Source: Antedon mediterranea
Taxonomy: Eukaryota > Echinodermata > Crinoidea > Comatulida > Antedonidae
Direction: 5' to 3'
NCBI RefSeq assembly: GCF_964355755.1
Contig: NC_092680.1
Coordinates: forward strand, 13,305,001 to 13,369,000
Length of the DNA: 64,000 nucleotides
Shown: positions 11,601 to 26,200 of the stretch, piece after piece
Numbering within the stretch: position 1 is the first letter of the stretch
How the letters are laid out: each line of letters begins with the position of its first letter
The notes under the pieces: generated by a model
The model's database searches: none
The model's input: only the letters and a program-made list of their open reading frames with translations
What the model was told of the DNA's origin: nothing
Program-made: the position numbers and the translations under genes

Positions 11601-14600
11601 CAAACACACCACACAATCCCCATTATAAAAACCATTAACTACAAATTTTGCATTTAAAATGGACCTGAAATGGACTTTCGATTTTCAAGAAATTCACACA
11701 TGTTATTTAAATGTATCAAATTAACACAAACCCATACAAATAAAAACAAAATGTATAGTATTTTATATATGGTATATTCAGCGAAAATTACTCACGCCAT
11801 TGCAATATTCTATTTCAACGGCCGTTGGAAGCCTCTATACTCACGACGTCACATATACACACGACGATGATATCGAGAGCGTGTATGCCGCCCGATAGTC
11901 CGTGAATGATCGACGGCCTGGAAAGATACGCAAAGCGTTGACACTAATACTAATTTATTCAATATCTAATGTTGTTGAAATATAGGTCCCTAAAATGTAC
12001 TTTGTTTGTTCTAAAACCCGAATTTAGAAGGCCTACCTCCCAAACCTTTACTAGGCCTAGGCCCCAATCCAGCGCGCGGAGTAGATCCACCACCCACATC
12101 ATGCGGCGAGGCTCCTGTTTCATGTGCATCCAAGGACCAAAGCGATATCAACAACTTGCTGCGCTCATTGTCAAGCCAAAGTAAAATGTGAATAAAATTC
12201 GTTTTCGAACTGCCTGATTCGTGAAAAATAAATTATCATCTCATATTACTAATTTAATTCTGCTAAACTAAAAACTAAAGAAACTAACACATTTTAGCAG
12301 TATAAATTACGAACGATATACAAAATACACGAACGGAAAATATGGATACGCATCATTGCGCACGGAGCTGTATCCCGGACAACGTTGCCAGGCCAACTTC
12401 GGTATTGCCAGAAAAAAACCGTTGATTTTAAGATTTTAAATCGTCATTTACTCGATGAATAACCGTTTATACGGTAATAATTTTATCTAAAAAAATTCTA
12501 AATACGTTTCTGCAAATGCACAAGCATTTTTTAAAAAATACTCCATAGATTTCAAGAGTTACAGCCAAAAAACTGCAAATTGTCCAGGAATATATTTGCA
12601 AAGTGACGTCACCCGCGAATTATTTTGATTTTCAAATGGGGCTTTCCCCAAAAGGGCCAATTTATATTTTGTAACAATATACATTCTAGCAACACCTAAT
12701 AGCCCCCAAAACATCATTCTAAAATGAAAAAAATCGAAAATCCATTTCAGGTCCATTTTAACTGTAGTGTAGTAATCTTGTTTTAATGCACTGGTGTCTT
12801 TTTGAACTTACAACCTTTTAAATTGAAATGTTAAACTACACACAAGTTTATATAAAAAAAAGTATAATGTCCTGTTTCTTATAATTTATGACATAAACAC
12901 AAATTACTTCAAAACTTCTATGTAAACTGATATTTCAACATTTTCAAAATATTTGAAACCTATGACTTGTAACAGTAAAATTGTTCATAATGTTTCTTTT
13001 AGTTGTTGAATGACACTATACCAAAAAAGTATTGTGTAAGCCATTGCTTACGCTGCTGTACATGTGAACAGACTCTAATCCAAGTTGTCTTTGTCTTTTA
13101 ATCTCGCTGTCTGCTGGCATACAATCAATGTTTTGTCTCCTATTGCTGGCAACTATCGGTCTGTTTCTGCTGTAGAGCGCCGAATAAACCCATTATTTAA
13201 AAAATTTTCATATTGACTACATTTCTGCTCAATTTTTGCTCTAAAATAACCGTTCAAAATGTAATTGGTCCTGGCGGTTAATTAATGTTAAATCTTGTTG
13301 CAGCTAAAAATTGCTCATCGATAACCGGTTAAATGGCGTTCTAACACCGAATTGAATGGGTGTTTTTAACTGGTTAATTTGCGCTGCCTTTTAACCGGTT
13401 ACCACATATTTGTCCTGCTTCTGCTCCCAAGAAAATGGAGTTAATTTATTCACAACATTATTTTTAACCGGTTATTTTTTTGCAGTAGAAACAGGGTTTT
13501 GATTCAATCCTAAAGATCAACATGCAAAGATGCTGAAAATTCTAAATAAAAGTGAATTTAATTTGAATTTTAAGCCAGTATATTTTGTCTGAATTCATCA
13601 CATCTTACAAAGCAACAAAACATCCTTGTTGAGGCGGTTAAATGTTGTGTACACACAGTAAAGCAACGCAAGGAAATAATCGCAACACAAGTAATTTTAC
13701 CAACTCCTGCTTGTGATAGGTCAACTCACTCACATTGTGGCTATATGTGTTTGCATTGCGTCTGAAGCTTCTGTACTTAATATTGATATTCTAGCCCATG
13801 AGGTCTTTCTAAGTTTGTTTCATAAAAGTGTTGAACTTACAGCTGTATACCATACTATTACTGCACACGATTTGTTCCTCAGTAGACACAGCTTGGTACC
13901 CCAACCTATTCCTTCCAATTACCTTGACCTACCTTGTTTTCCCCATATATCATCCAGGGCCTCTCTTGTATTTCACTGTATTCATTTATTGTTTTAATTT
14001 TCTGTTACATCAGAGTATCTTAATTGGACAGCTGCTTAGGCCTAGCAGATGCCAATGTTAGCTAGGCATATCCTTTCGTTTACTGATATACCAACTCAGG
14101 TGGTGGTCCTTCTAACGTGAGGTTCATTTGTACTTACAATTATGTGTCAATGTAATTATAAAATAGTTTGGTAACTTTGATACAATATAAAATGTATTCT
14201 CAGTACTGCCTTTACAAAAACTAGCTAGATAGCAAATATTAAGTAACTAATTCACCAATATTATAGTTTAAAACTAGAATATAATATTTATCATAATGTA
14301 TAGATGAGTAGCTTGGTGTTACCAATCATGTATAAAAATATCTTGCCCCAATGTAGTTATTAAACTGTTATTGAAGAAAAAAAGGTTGAATATAATTCAA
14401 AGTATACAGAAAAGTCGGTCACATTAAACTAGAAAAGAAAATGTTAAATCCTTATAAATGCTATGCTAAAAGCCATCTAAATATCAACCGCATTATTAAA
14501 CATTCTTAAATACCTGATACTTTAATGCTAACTACATTTATCCAGGTAAAAGTCTGACTTAGCCTCAAAGGAATTATAGATTTGTAATTTTAGTTTTTAA

Positions 14601-17600
14601 GAACTAACATAGACCACACACGGAGAACAGAACTGTACAAATCTCTGTAAACTAGTTTTTCACATGATGCAGTAAGAATATGTTTTATGTTGAATTTATT
14701 AAATCAAAACAATTTTGAAATAAGTCTAAATGGATGTTATGAGATGCATGGGTATTACTGTATATGTGCAGAGGTGTCAATGGGTTAAAGAAAGAGGAAA
14801 GTTTCCACAGTAACTGTGGTTAAATTGTCCATAGAGATATTATCACTGCATTGTTCAAGGCTATAAATGTATCATCCACACTCTCTTCTTATAGACTATA
14901 TTATGTAGAATAAACAGTAAAATGTACAGTACTCCCATATCTAGTTCTTATGTTTATCGTTTTTCGAAATTGCTCTTGTTTATCCACTTGAAAACATTTC
15001 CAGAAATTTCCTCTTTACTTTTCAAAAGATTTAAGTCTGCTTGGAAACAGTGTTATTAAATGAGTAGCATTGACATAATAGAGGATAATAAAAGCCAATT
15101 GAAATAATACAGATATTTGACTAGAAACACATTTCACCCTTTCTACTCCTAAGCTGATTGTCATTAGTCCATAAATCAGTCTATTTTTGTCAAGAATGAC
15201 ACATCTTGACATTGTTTATGTTGTTAAACAGCTTTAAATACATCATTAAAGTCCTATAACATCAAATACATGATCATTTTCTTGATATCCTATCACCTTA
15301 AACATAACAATATTCCAACATTATTTTTGTCTTCAGACCACCTATTAAGTAACTGTAGCTTCATTCTTAGTTATTATCATTTTATATGCTTTCTTAATCT
15401 TAAACTTTAAGATAAACATTACTTTAAAATGTATCATATTTTTAAAATAACTATTATAATATAACATTTAAAAAAAAGAAAAAAAAACAGGATTTTTTAG
15501 GGTTGACAATATATACTGTAAGTGTCATACATTTTAATTAAAAAAACAACACAAAATTCATGTGAATTCACTTCATTATTATTTGCCTTTGCACAAAAAG
15601 AAAACTATTAAATTTATACTGATAACATTTGCTCAGTAAAATGTTTACTTAATTGTGCTTTAAACCATGACAAAAAGTCACATTTAGTCAAAGTGGGAAA
15701 ACCTTTGCCTATCAGGTATGTAAATGTTTATTGTGTTATTAATAGCTTATTGTATAAGATTTGTACTTGATTCCAGGCAAGGTCCAAAACAATTCTAATA
15801 CCATTTGAGTGTGACTTTGCCAGTGGGATCTTAATGCTTGATAGATATAGAAATACCTTGAAGAGATGAGTATGATAAAGCATGGAAGCATTTGTAGTTG
15901 AGAATGTTAGTAGATAAAGAATGTAATTCAACCTTTACCTTCCATTCTTAAAAGCATTGCTGGAAAACATTAAATTTAAAAGTGGGTTGGAATATTGTAA
16001 AATTGTAAACATTATGTTACCTAAAGTTCTTCAAGAACAACAATAACAATTACAATTACAGTTACAGTTACATAATAGTTCTGTCAAAACGTGTATAATA
16101 TAATATTTTGTACAAAGTACAGTACTTTCATCAGTCTTTTCCACGTGTAATATATCCTTTTTAAAATAATTATTTAACTTTTTAATGTTGTGAACTTTGA
16201 TGTTTGAAAGCTTTATATGTAAATCTCTCGCAATTCAGTTTTATTTTTATACTGCAAAGAGAAATATTGAATAAAAGCAGAATGAATGAAAGAAATATTA
16301 GGAAGATTATTTTTAATTTTAAATTCTATATAAGTCAAATATTAACTGTGTTGATCAAGGAAAAACTACAGCATTAGAAAGCAAGAAGCAAGATTACAGT
16401 ACAGGTAAATTATGTTCAACTTCCAGCGATTTAGGGCCTACTGGCAACAGAATGGAGCTTTTATAAAACAACAAAAAGACCTGATCTTTGAATAGAAACA
16501 GGCTCTTGAATGTAGCCTGACCTACATAAACTATTGTCTGTCAATTACCTTCAGACAATTTGAATTGAGGGAACTGGGACATTTTCCTCTGTGCTTCTAC
16601 TTTTCTATTATAGGAACTCTTTGGTAATACCTGTGCGATTTAGATTTGTAACTGATAACATTCCAGCTATTGTTGTACAATGAAAAACAAATTTATAGTT
16701 TTACATGTTCTATTAAAGTAATTTGTTACCTTGTTATATTATCTTGTTTTGAAATAATTTCTTTGATACGTGGGATAGTATACAAATTTTTTCATCATAT
16801 GGCTCATTTTAATATCTGAATTTGGCAATACTATTTTTTGCTGTTAAATTTATACTATATATAGGCCTAAAGCAAATTATAAAATGAAACGACATTGATA
16901 TACAAAAAAATATTTATCAGACCAATTTTATCTTTTTTGATTTAGAAAAAATTGTAATATGTAATTCATAGCATAGCTTTAGAGATGTATTTACAGTATA
17001 CCACAATAAATAAATAAAAATCAAATAATTGAACAACAGATTACAATTATAAGCAATGAAAATATACGTTTTAGTATAGTTTGGGAGAAATACTGCAAAG
17101 TATAAAGTATAATCCCACCCACACTTAGCATCATTTTATACCCAGGCCTCATACATTTGCCTTTGTCACAGTATTGAACACTCAGTGCATCAGTATCTGG
17201 TCAGCTGAATATTGAAACACCTGAGTTTAACCAATCGGTTTACATTATCATGTTTAGTGATCAATATTTGTTCAATGAACAAGCTAAAGTTTTTCTAAGA
17301 AGAAGTCAGACTTTAAGAAAGCATGTTCATCTGAGCTATAGTGTTTACTCAGGGCTTCAGGTGATGGCAGTGTCGGCAAGCATGTGAGACAGAGTAAAAC
17401 AGCTGCGATGTCCTGGCATTCCGCTTTGAGCCACTGCTTGTTCAGAGAAAAAGAGACACTTAGGAAAATGATGTCTCTCAGCGATGACACTGGTCTTTTT
17501 TAACCTGGGGGTTAAGGAAGAAAGGATAGAATGTCATTAACATATTTAAGAAAGCTAGCTAATTTATTCATTTATCTGTTTATAAAGTATATAAATAAAG

Positions 17601-20249
17601 CTTTTGTGTACAATAGTTGTAAAGAAGAAGCATATTGGACTGAGTTTAAAACTAAATAAACATGGATTTGGGTGCTGTCCAGTTTTGGAAGTTGCGATTC
17701 AAGTGAATTCAATTCTCATATCATTCATGAGGCCTAGTGATGACATTTTTTAATGATGAAACTATTTCAATAACAAGTAGATTCTAGTTGTGTAAGTATA
17801 TTGGTATTGCCAAAAATATTTGTGTGCATTTTAAATAATATTTAATTATTCGTTTCAGGTTTTCCAAATTGCATATATTATTCTAAAAGCAGCCAACTCA
17901 CCTCGCCCTGGCAATTGGATCTTGGAGAGGTCAATTGACGGCATAGTGTACAAACCATGGCAGTATTACGCAATGAGCAACGAGGATTGCTACAATGTTT
18001 ACGGTATTCCAGCAAAGAATAGTATGTGGCATTTTGAACGAGATGATGAAGTCATGTGTACTTCATATTATTCCAAATTAGAACCACTTGAAAATGGAGA
18101 GATACATACATCATTAGTAAATGGAAGACCATCAAGCTTATCTAGTCCATCTAAAGAATTTCTTGTAAGAAAAAGTTTATTTTCTTAATATTCTTTTAGT
18201 TTTTGTAATTAATTTGAAGGAAAGATGTTTATCTCCACTAAATGATTCCTCTAATTGCAGGATATATAAATAATAATGAGACATTGTTTTTACTATTGAG
18301 GAATATTTTATTCAAGTTGTGTTATGACATAGCTTGCTGAACAGTAGCATCTCAAAAGCATAGTAAACAAATTTGGTTTACAGTTTGTTCATTTATTTTC
18401 CACACATTCAACAAAAGAGAACAGATAGTTATACTTTATAAAAAACGAGATAAAGAAAGACAATGTGTGAAAGGAGATCAAAATAAGTATTAATTACTTT
18501 AAGCATTGACCACCTAAGCAGTTGTCGACATGACACGTAAACAAGAACTATATATTATATTGACAAAAAAAAATATACAAAATAAGAAAAAAACAACATT
18601 GTGAGTATGAATGGGATCGTATAATTTACTAATTAATGAAACGTTTTTAAGCAATATAATATTGAAAATGTTCCTTTCTTATTTTTTAGAACTTCACGAC
18701 AGCTCGTTTTATAAGATTTAGGTTTCAACGGATTCGTACGTTGCATGGATATTTAATGAGTGATCCAGAACTGCAGGGCAATATCGATTCACTGGTTACA
18801 AGAAGGGTAAGATCTTCATACCCATTACCAAATCATTTATTATTTAGTCATTATACCAATGCTGTATGTTTACGTTCTGAAATATAAGTGTGCTGATCTT
18901 CCAGGCCTGTTCTTCCTCTGTGTATCCCGTTTTTTGGGAATTCGCTTCCTCTAGGATTAATTTGTACCAACATTATTTTTAAAACTTCCTATTGGTTTGA
19001 GCACACACTTAAGAGTTGACCATTAAGTTCCAAATAAGTACAACAATAAGTTTGTGACAATGAAAACCCTGCTGGGTTCTGGTTTTATTCCTATCAATAA
19101 TGTTTTGTAATTACCTTTTTTTCCTATCATGATCACTAAAACTCCTCGTTAAAGTTACTTCATGTGATAAAATTGTTCTGACTTGCCACATTTGGCTGTA
19201 ATACTTCTCCCAACAACTTCCTGTGAATTATTACTGTCTGTCTCTTGAGAATCTGCTTATATTCTTGCTAAATGGTTTGGAAAATTTGATTTACACCTTT
19301 ATAATGTCTCTTATTTCATCAAACACATTAGGCTACTTAATTCATTTAGATTAAGGACCATTATCCATATTATAACATCTTCCCTTGTGACTGCACATAG
19401 TAATATTAATAATGCCATACTTTCTGCTGTATTAATATTGAAATGATTATTCTCATAATTGTCTTTATTTGTATTTTGTACTATTCCCATTTGACAGTTT
19501 AAAGATATAACAATGACAGTTACAATTTTAAAATGGAAACGCTTCTTTTTTGAAAATTAGTAAATCAATAATTTGCACCTACAGCAAATTAATCTAATCA
19601 AATCCATAAGTTTGTGACCTTAAGTTGTAGTTTGTAATTTCTTAAATTTGGGAACAACTGTACAATCCATGATAAAAGCATCGGAGAAATTTGTTTTATT
19701 CTCTATGCTAAAAAACTAAATAAAACTCAAGTTGTCAAATTAGTAAGTTGTCATATACAATTTCAGGTCTAGTGTGAACAGGCTTTATTGATACTAAAAG
19801 TGTTTTAGACTCTGTAAAATTGTGTCTGGACAGCAGTTTGTCTACACTGGGTTATTAACCAGCTGAATGTTAACCTTTGTAGGAAATAAATAAATCATTT
19901 TAGCTTTGTCCTGGTTTGATATACCACATAATTCATACTAACATTAGTAATAATAATGGGGTTGTGCCAATGGGGAAGGAACTAAAGTATGATTTGACAG
20001 AATTTGGTCTCTAAAACAAATTTAGTACAGTGTTATTATTATTCCTTGTTAAAGTCCTATAAACAAATTAAATAAAACTATTGAGTTAAATTATTATCTA
20101 TTATAAGTAGAACTGTGAACTGTTTTTTTTTTCTTTTTTTTTTTTAGTATTATTACTCAATTAAAGACATCTCAATTGGGGGACAGTGTATGTGTTTAGG
20201 ACACGCAAGAACGTGTGTACAAGACCCAACATCCCCTGCAGACAACCCA
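8691..20249 (+). CDS. LAMA1/2: laminin alpha, LN (domain VI) exons 1-4
   Basis: Exons: 8691-8983, 17859-18164, 18690-18806, 20148-20249. They encode the globular LN domain that drives laminin network polymerisation. Diagnostic segments are [82 protein letters not shown] and [12 protein letters not shown], all hallmark laminin-alpha LN sequence. Exon 1 begins with 2 nt of a split codon after the acceptor at 8689-8690 and all later junctions here are phase 0. Exon 1 is followed by an 8,875-bp intron, the largest in the gene. The upstream signal-peptide exon was not found. Confidence 0.95.
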
Positions 20250-23200
20250 GTAAGTAATTATACACGTACATTTGTGTTTATGGACCACAATTAACCTCTC
20301 CTCTGTAGAAGAATGGTATACTGCTGAGTGACTGGAGAAAAGCCTAATGATTGGAACTCAAAGAGGATGCAGTATCAATTAAAACATGGGATTGAAAAAC
20401 TTAGACATTTTTCATCTCATTTGTTACTACGAACCAAATTAAACATTAAAGTATTAATATTAATTATGATACATTATTATGTAATTATTTTGCCAAAATT
20501 ATTATAATCAAAATAATAATGAACAAATTGTATGATGCAAAGTCAACAATGTAATCAATATGATGTAATGCAGTGTAAATGAATATGATGTAATGCAGTG
20601 TAAATGAATGTAATGTTTACTTTGGCTTATTCATTACGTTTTTAAGGACATGATGTTAAATTGTATTTATCTTTAACTTAGATACTTAATCCATTTGACC
20701 TTTTTTAACCCTGCAGATATATTGATACCTTGTAAAAAGCTTTTGATTAAACCAGCTAACCGCTTAGTGCTACAAAATCGGCCGACTATATGTCATGAAA
20801 TTAGAGACAGTATCTGAATTAATTGGTATCCTAGTAGCACTTGATAACATCTAAATAAATTAGTCTATTTTGTCTGCATGACTACTTGAGATTCTGTAAT
20901 GACTAAATGGAATTTAATGAGACCTGATCTGCCTCTATAGACATACCAACTTACAACATATCATAACATCTTACATAAATTGTTGATTAAAATTGTTATG
21001 TTTTGTAGTAAACAATGAAGTCTCCCTTAAAAAATAAAACATTATACAAGCTATCAATGTACATCTTTTTCACAGATTTTAAGGTGCATATGTGAACACA
21101 ACACATGTGGGAGTAGCTGTGAACAATGTTGCCCTGGTTACCATCAGCAACCATGGCGACCAGGCAGTCAAATAGAGGGCAATCGGTGTGAGGGTAGGTA
21201 GTAGAAATACTCACTACAATATTCTTCAGGAAAATGTATGCAGTCTCTTTGTTTGTTGTTTACCTAAATGGTGTATAAACAGTTTTGAATTTGAACGAGG
21301 AACTACATTTGTCATAACCATGTAGTATATCTATATGTATGGATTATTTATGGCAAAATTTATCGTTTCTATACCTTATTTTGTTTACCACAAAGTTTCT
21401 TTTTATAAAAGGAATTCTTAGATTCAGATTTAGTTTAGTTTACTCTAATTGATAAACTTTTAGTCCAATCTCTTAGACCCATATTCTTGAAAAGGGACTA
21501 ATTTTACTCCAGGACTAAAGTTAATCCCCTTTCAAGAATACAGGCTTTTTAGTTTATATATTTTATTCACATTAATATGATGTTATTATTGTATATTCTC
21601 AGCTTGTAATTGCCATGGTCACTCAAGCTCATGCTACTATAGTGCTGAGGTTGCTAGGAAACAAGAAAGTCTAAACATGTATGGCAAATACATTGGTGGT
21701 GGAGTGTGTGTCAACTGTAGATTCAACACAGCTGGTAACAATTGTCAAACTTGTAAAGATGGCTTCTACCGCCCTCTAGGTATTGAACCTGATGATCCAT
21801 TTCCATGCACAAGTAAGTGTGAACGCATGTTTAGTATTGATATCTTTGTTAGTAAAGGTGAATTTACCGACCATGCAAGTCTAAACGGACACTTTTATTG
21901 GTTAGTAAAGATGGGTTTTTGACATTTTCAACCAATTGTACCAGATGGTACATGCACAAGTAATTTTGAATGAATACTGTGGTTAGTAACCCTTATTCTA
22001 CAAAAGGCCAAAGGTCAATATAGCATCATAATGCAGTTTACCAGAGAACCTACTGATTATTTATGAAAATGCTGTTTTCTTTTTCAACTATAATGAAGAC
22101 ATAAGTTATATCATAATTTATAAACTAATTTTTCTTTTTTTTAAGGGTGTCAGTGCAATCCAGTTGGAACAACTGTGACCTTTGACTACATGATGATGTG
22201 TATCAAAAGTGATAGAGATATGCCCACTGGAAAGGTTTACTTTTTGTTTGGGTATCCTTAGGAAATTTAGTTGGCATAAAATCTGCCATTCCTATAGCTA
22301 TACACAAAAATAAACACAAAATAGAAATAGTAAAATCTTAGCTGCCTGTTGTTAAGTTTACCTGATAGAAAAATGTATTTATTTATATATGTAACCTTTT
22401 TTTTAGAATCCTGGTGATTGTATTTGTAAGGAAGGGTTCACCGGGGCTAAATGTGACAGGTGTGCATTTGGTTACCGTGGTTTCCCGAATTGTCAGCCTT
22501 GTCCGTGCAGCACCCTCGGAAGCATTAATTCTGACCCATGTGATGAACCATGTTTATGTAAAGTAAGTTCAACTAATTTGTTTTTAAACTTTTTTAATCT
22601 CATAAACACTTTGTAGACTCAATTATTGAATGCAATCAGTGGAGTTGTGGATTAGTGCTTATGATGCTTGACTATCAATCCAATGGTTCTGGGTTCAAGT
22701 CATTTTTACTAAATTACAACTCCACTCCATAAGGGATATGACCGGTTGGGCCGCCGACAAGTTGAGCCGCCGGTCATTTCTATGAAACGCCCAGTGCATG
22801 CGTCTTTTACGACATTTCGCGTAGTGATTAGGATGGTGTCCTAGTTCATGGTCTTGGTTTATTGTGTCATGAAAATAAATAATATATAATTACATAGGCC
22901 TATTACAATTAACACAGCAAAGGAAAGTAGTAATATTTAATAATTTAATTGTTTTTAATCTTTCGAGGAAAAAATTCAGTGCACTCATAATTTTTCTCGC
23001 GTGTAGGCCTACCACGTAAAGTCACGTTGTCTCTCAGGACTAATTAATAGAGTATTAACATTTTTCGAATATTATTTTTTATTTACTAATCTTTTAATAT
23101 CATATTTTATTGAATTTTAAAATGTTAATACACAAAATATTTTACTAAAAAACATGATTTTATATAATTATTTTACCGAAAAATGGAGTAGGCCTATAGT

Positions 23201-26200
23201 TCATACAACTGCCGACTGAGTGAGGGGCAACATGTTTACGTCATTTTTGGCTAAAAACGATCACTTTCGGTGATGTTTTATATTTTGGAATCTACAAGCC
23301 AGATTTTCATAATTATTTCTTTAATTATAATATTTAATAATATATATACTAAAAACCATGATATATATAAACGTTTGAATGTAGGCCTACATCGTTATCC
23401 CTAACATAAATTGAACGAGCACCGGCGAAAGTTAGCATTTGGCGTTCCATAGAAAATAACGTTTTTCTGGCGGCGGCTCAACTTGTCGGCGGCTCAACTT
23501 GGCCTAATCCCTCCATAAGACTTTGTTTATGAAAACCATCTTCTGTATGTTTGTCTTGTGAATAGGATTGCCACCTTTAAGAAGGATAGTGAATGAATTC
23601 ACTTATGGTTTATTTTTAGCAATTTGCCTAAATATATAACAACAAAACAAAGATAAATCATGAATGATTTCACCGAACTTTCGAGTTAAAATAACGATAG
23701 TGAGTCATTTCATGAATAGGAAAACTGCCTTAAAATGTGACATGTTTCGAGAAACTATTCTCATCATCAGAACAGAAAACAACGCGTAGAGTACTTATAT
23801 ACCGATAGGACAGTTTTTTAAGGCAGTTTGCCTATTCATTAAATGCCTCATTATCGTTATTAAAACAAAGATTATTTATGTGAAATTTAAGTTTCTTTTA
23901 CACTGGTTATTATTTACAGCCTAATGTCATTGGAAGTCAGTGTAATGAATGCAAACCAGGTTATTTCAATCTACAACAACACAATCCAATGGGTTGTACA
24001 AAATGCTTTTGTTTTGGTCTTACTACTGTATGTGAAAGTCTACCATGGGGCATCAGAAAGGTAAACACTTCTGATTGTATGTTGAATGTGTATTGTGCAA
24101 ATAAATCTGATTAACCTTTCCACAAAAAATGTAATGTCATGAATGTTTTTTAAAAAGATATTTAGTTAAAGACATAAATTATATATAAAAGTTCACGAAA
24201 AAACAAAAATTATATAGCTTTAGTTTTAATTGTTCATTGAATTTTAATTTCAGATAAAGACTATGTCAGGCTGGCTTGTTACAAACTTTGACGGATCAAG
24301 TTCAATTCTTCCACAAAAAGAAGTCATCACAGAGCTGGCTATTGAGCACACTGCAGTGGTAGAAAGACTACAAACACCAGAATATTACTGGAGCGCACCT
24401 ACCGAATTCTTAGGAAGAAAGGTAAACCATCCATTAGTAGGCCTATGATGTATGCACACATCGGTATTAACTCTAAAGTAAAGTACAGAGCTTCACAAAC
24501 ATATCATTAGCATCAACACATTTTTCATATTAAATTTTCATTTGCACGTCTGTATTAATTTTTAACTTAAAACAATCACAATAACATTTAAAATATTAAA
24601 CTATTTTAGAATCACTGACCAAATTGTTCTTTTTTTTTTTACTTTAGTTAACAGCCTTTGGTGGAAAATTTGAATATACAATTTTATTTGAAACTAGTAG
24701 ACCAGGTGTAAAATCAGTCCCAGGAATGGATATCATAATGATGGTATGTAAAAATTAATAAAATTTTGATTTTGTAAAATCTTGAAATATTTGTGTGCTT
24801 TTTATATATTTCACGCTGTTTAACATGCTATTAGTGAAGTAATGTAATTTTGATTGTGTATATGATCATACCTACAGAACCCAGGGTTCTTTTAAAAGAT
24901 TATTTTGAAGTCTCCCTTCATGGTCTTCTAAAATACAATTTTTTCTCATTTTTCAGGGAAATGGTATAATTTTGTACAGAAGTTTTTTATCAATTACACC
25001 TGACCAAAATGAGTTAGTTAGTGTACAAATGACAGAGGAAGGATGGAATGTCTATAATAGAAATGTTGATATCAGAAGCCAACGACATGGACGCAAAGCA
25101 ACACAGAGTGAATTTATGTCGGTATTAGCAGGCTTGACCAGGTTACAGATCAGAGCTAGTTATAGTAATGCTGCAACATTCACAAGGTAACCTCTTGAAA
25201 TATTTCATTCTCTTGCTATGATAATAATACATCATTTTGGACTGTCGCATTTTCATGTAGGGGTGTAAAAATTAATACTATTCTCTCACTTCAGAGAGAA
25301 GGGATAATGTCTGTTTATCCAAGTAAGAAGCACTAGAAATACCACTGAAATAAAATGTCACACATCAATAATATTTTACTTTTTATATTTTGTAAATGTC
25401 AGATTAAAAGATGTTTCATTAGATGTTGTATCAGAAGATGCTACTGATTCTGAAGCTGAATATTATACAAGTGTTGAAAGATGTATGTGTCCTCCTACTT
25501 TTGAGGGCTTATCATGCGAGGTAGGTTGTTGAATGAATATACAGTGGAATATATAACACTGAATAATAACATAATACAGTGAAATATGTATCAAAAACTT
25601 CTTATATAACAATGTTGCATTATTTAATGGTTAATGATTTGATTTATTTCGATACCATGCATAAAGAAAACAAATATAAGAACTAACAAAAAATGCCATC
25701 ATTTTGATGCCACCAGGGATTGCCCTCTAAATCCCCAAAAAACATTCAGATGGGTCCCTCAAAAAATAAAATACAAATACTTACAGTATCTACCAAGTAT
25801 TGAGGAAATACAATGTTTATAAGACTACCAGACAATAATATGTGTTGATTTTTAAAATAGCACAAAGTACACTACCTCATTCACATGAAGTGGAATACTA
25901 TCAATGGATTTATATCTATGTAGACATATCAAACATAATTATTGGTATGTTTGTTATTTGTCATTTTATAAGGAATGTGAAGTTGGTTATCGACGTGTTG
26001 GCGGGTTGCTACTTCAAGGGGAGTGTGAGAGTTGTGATTGTAATGGCCATACACTCAACTGCGATGATATCACAGGGGAATGTCTAGTAGGTCCTTCGCT
26101 TATCATCTAGGTATCAAAGCTCATAAGCAGACATTTTCAACAGTTAACTGTATGCAAAGGACGATGCAATGGTGATTGTGAAGCATAGGAACAATGGTGC

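Larger units (their letters stand above)
8984..17858. other. laminin intron 1 (8.9 kb)
   Basis: The largest intron of the gene, with GT at 8984 and AG at 17857. It contains a tRNA-derived SINE (11056-11373), a TTAA-flanked TIR element (11658-12757) and an AACCGGTT-family element (13158-13496). The rest, including 8984-11050 and 13500-17850, is AT-rich with no recognisable gene. Confidence 0.8.
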
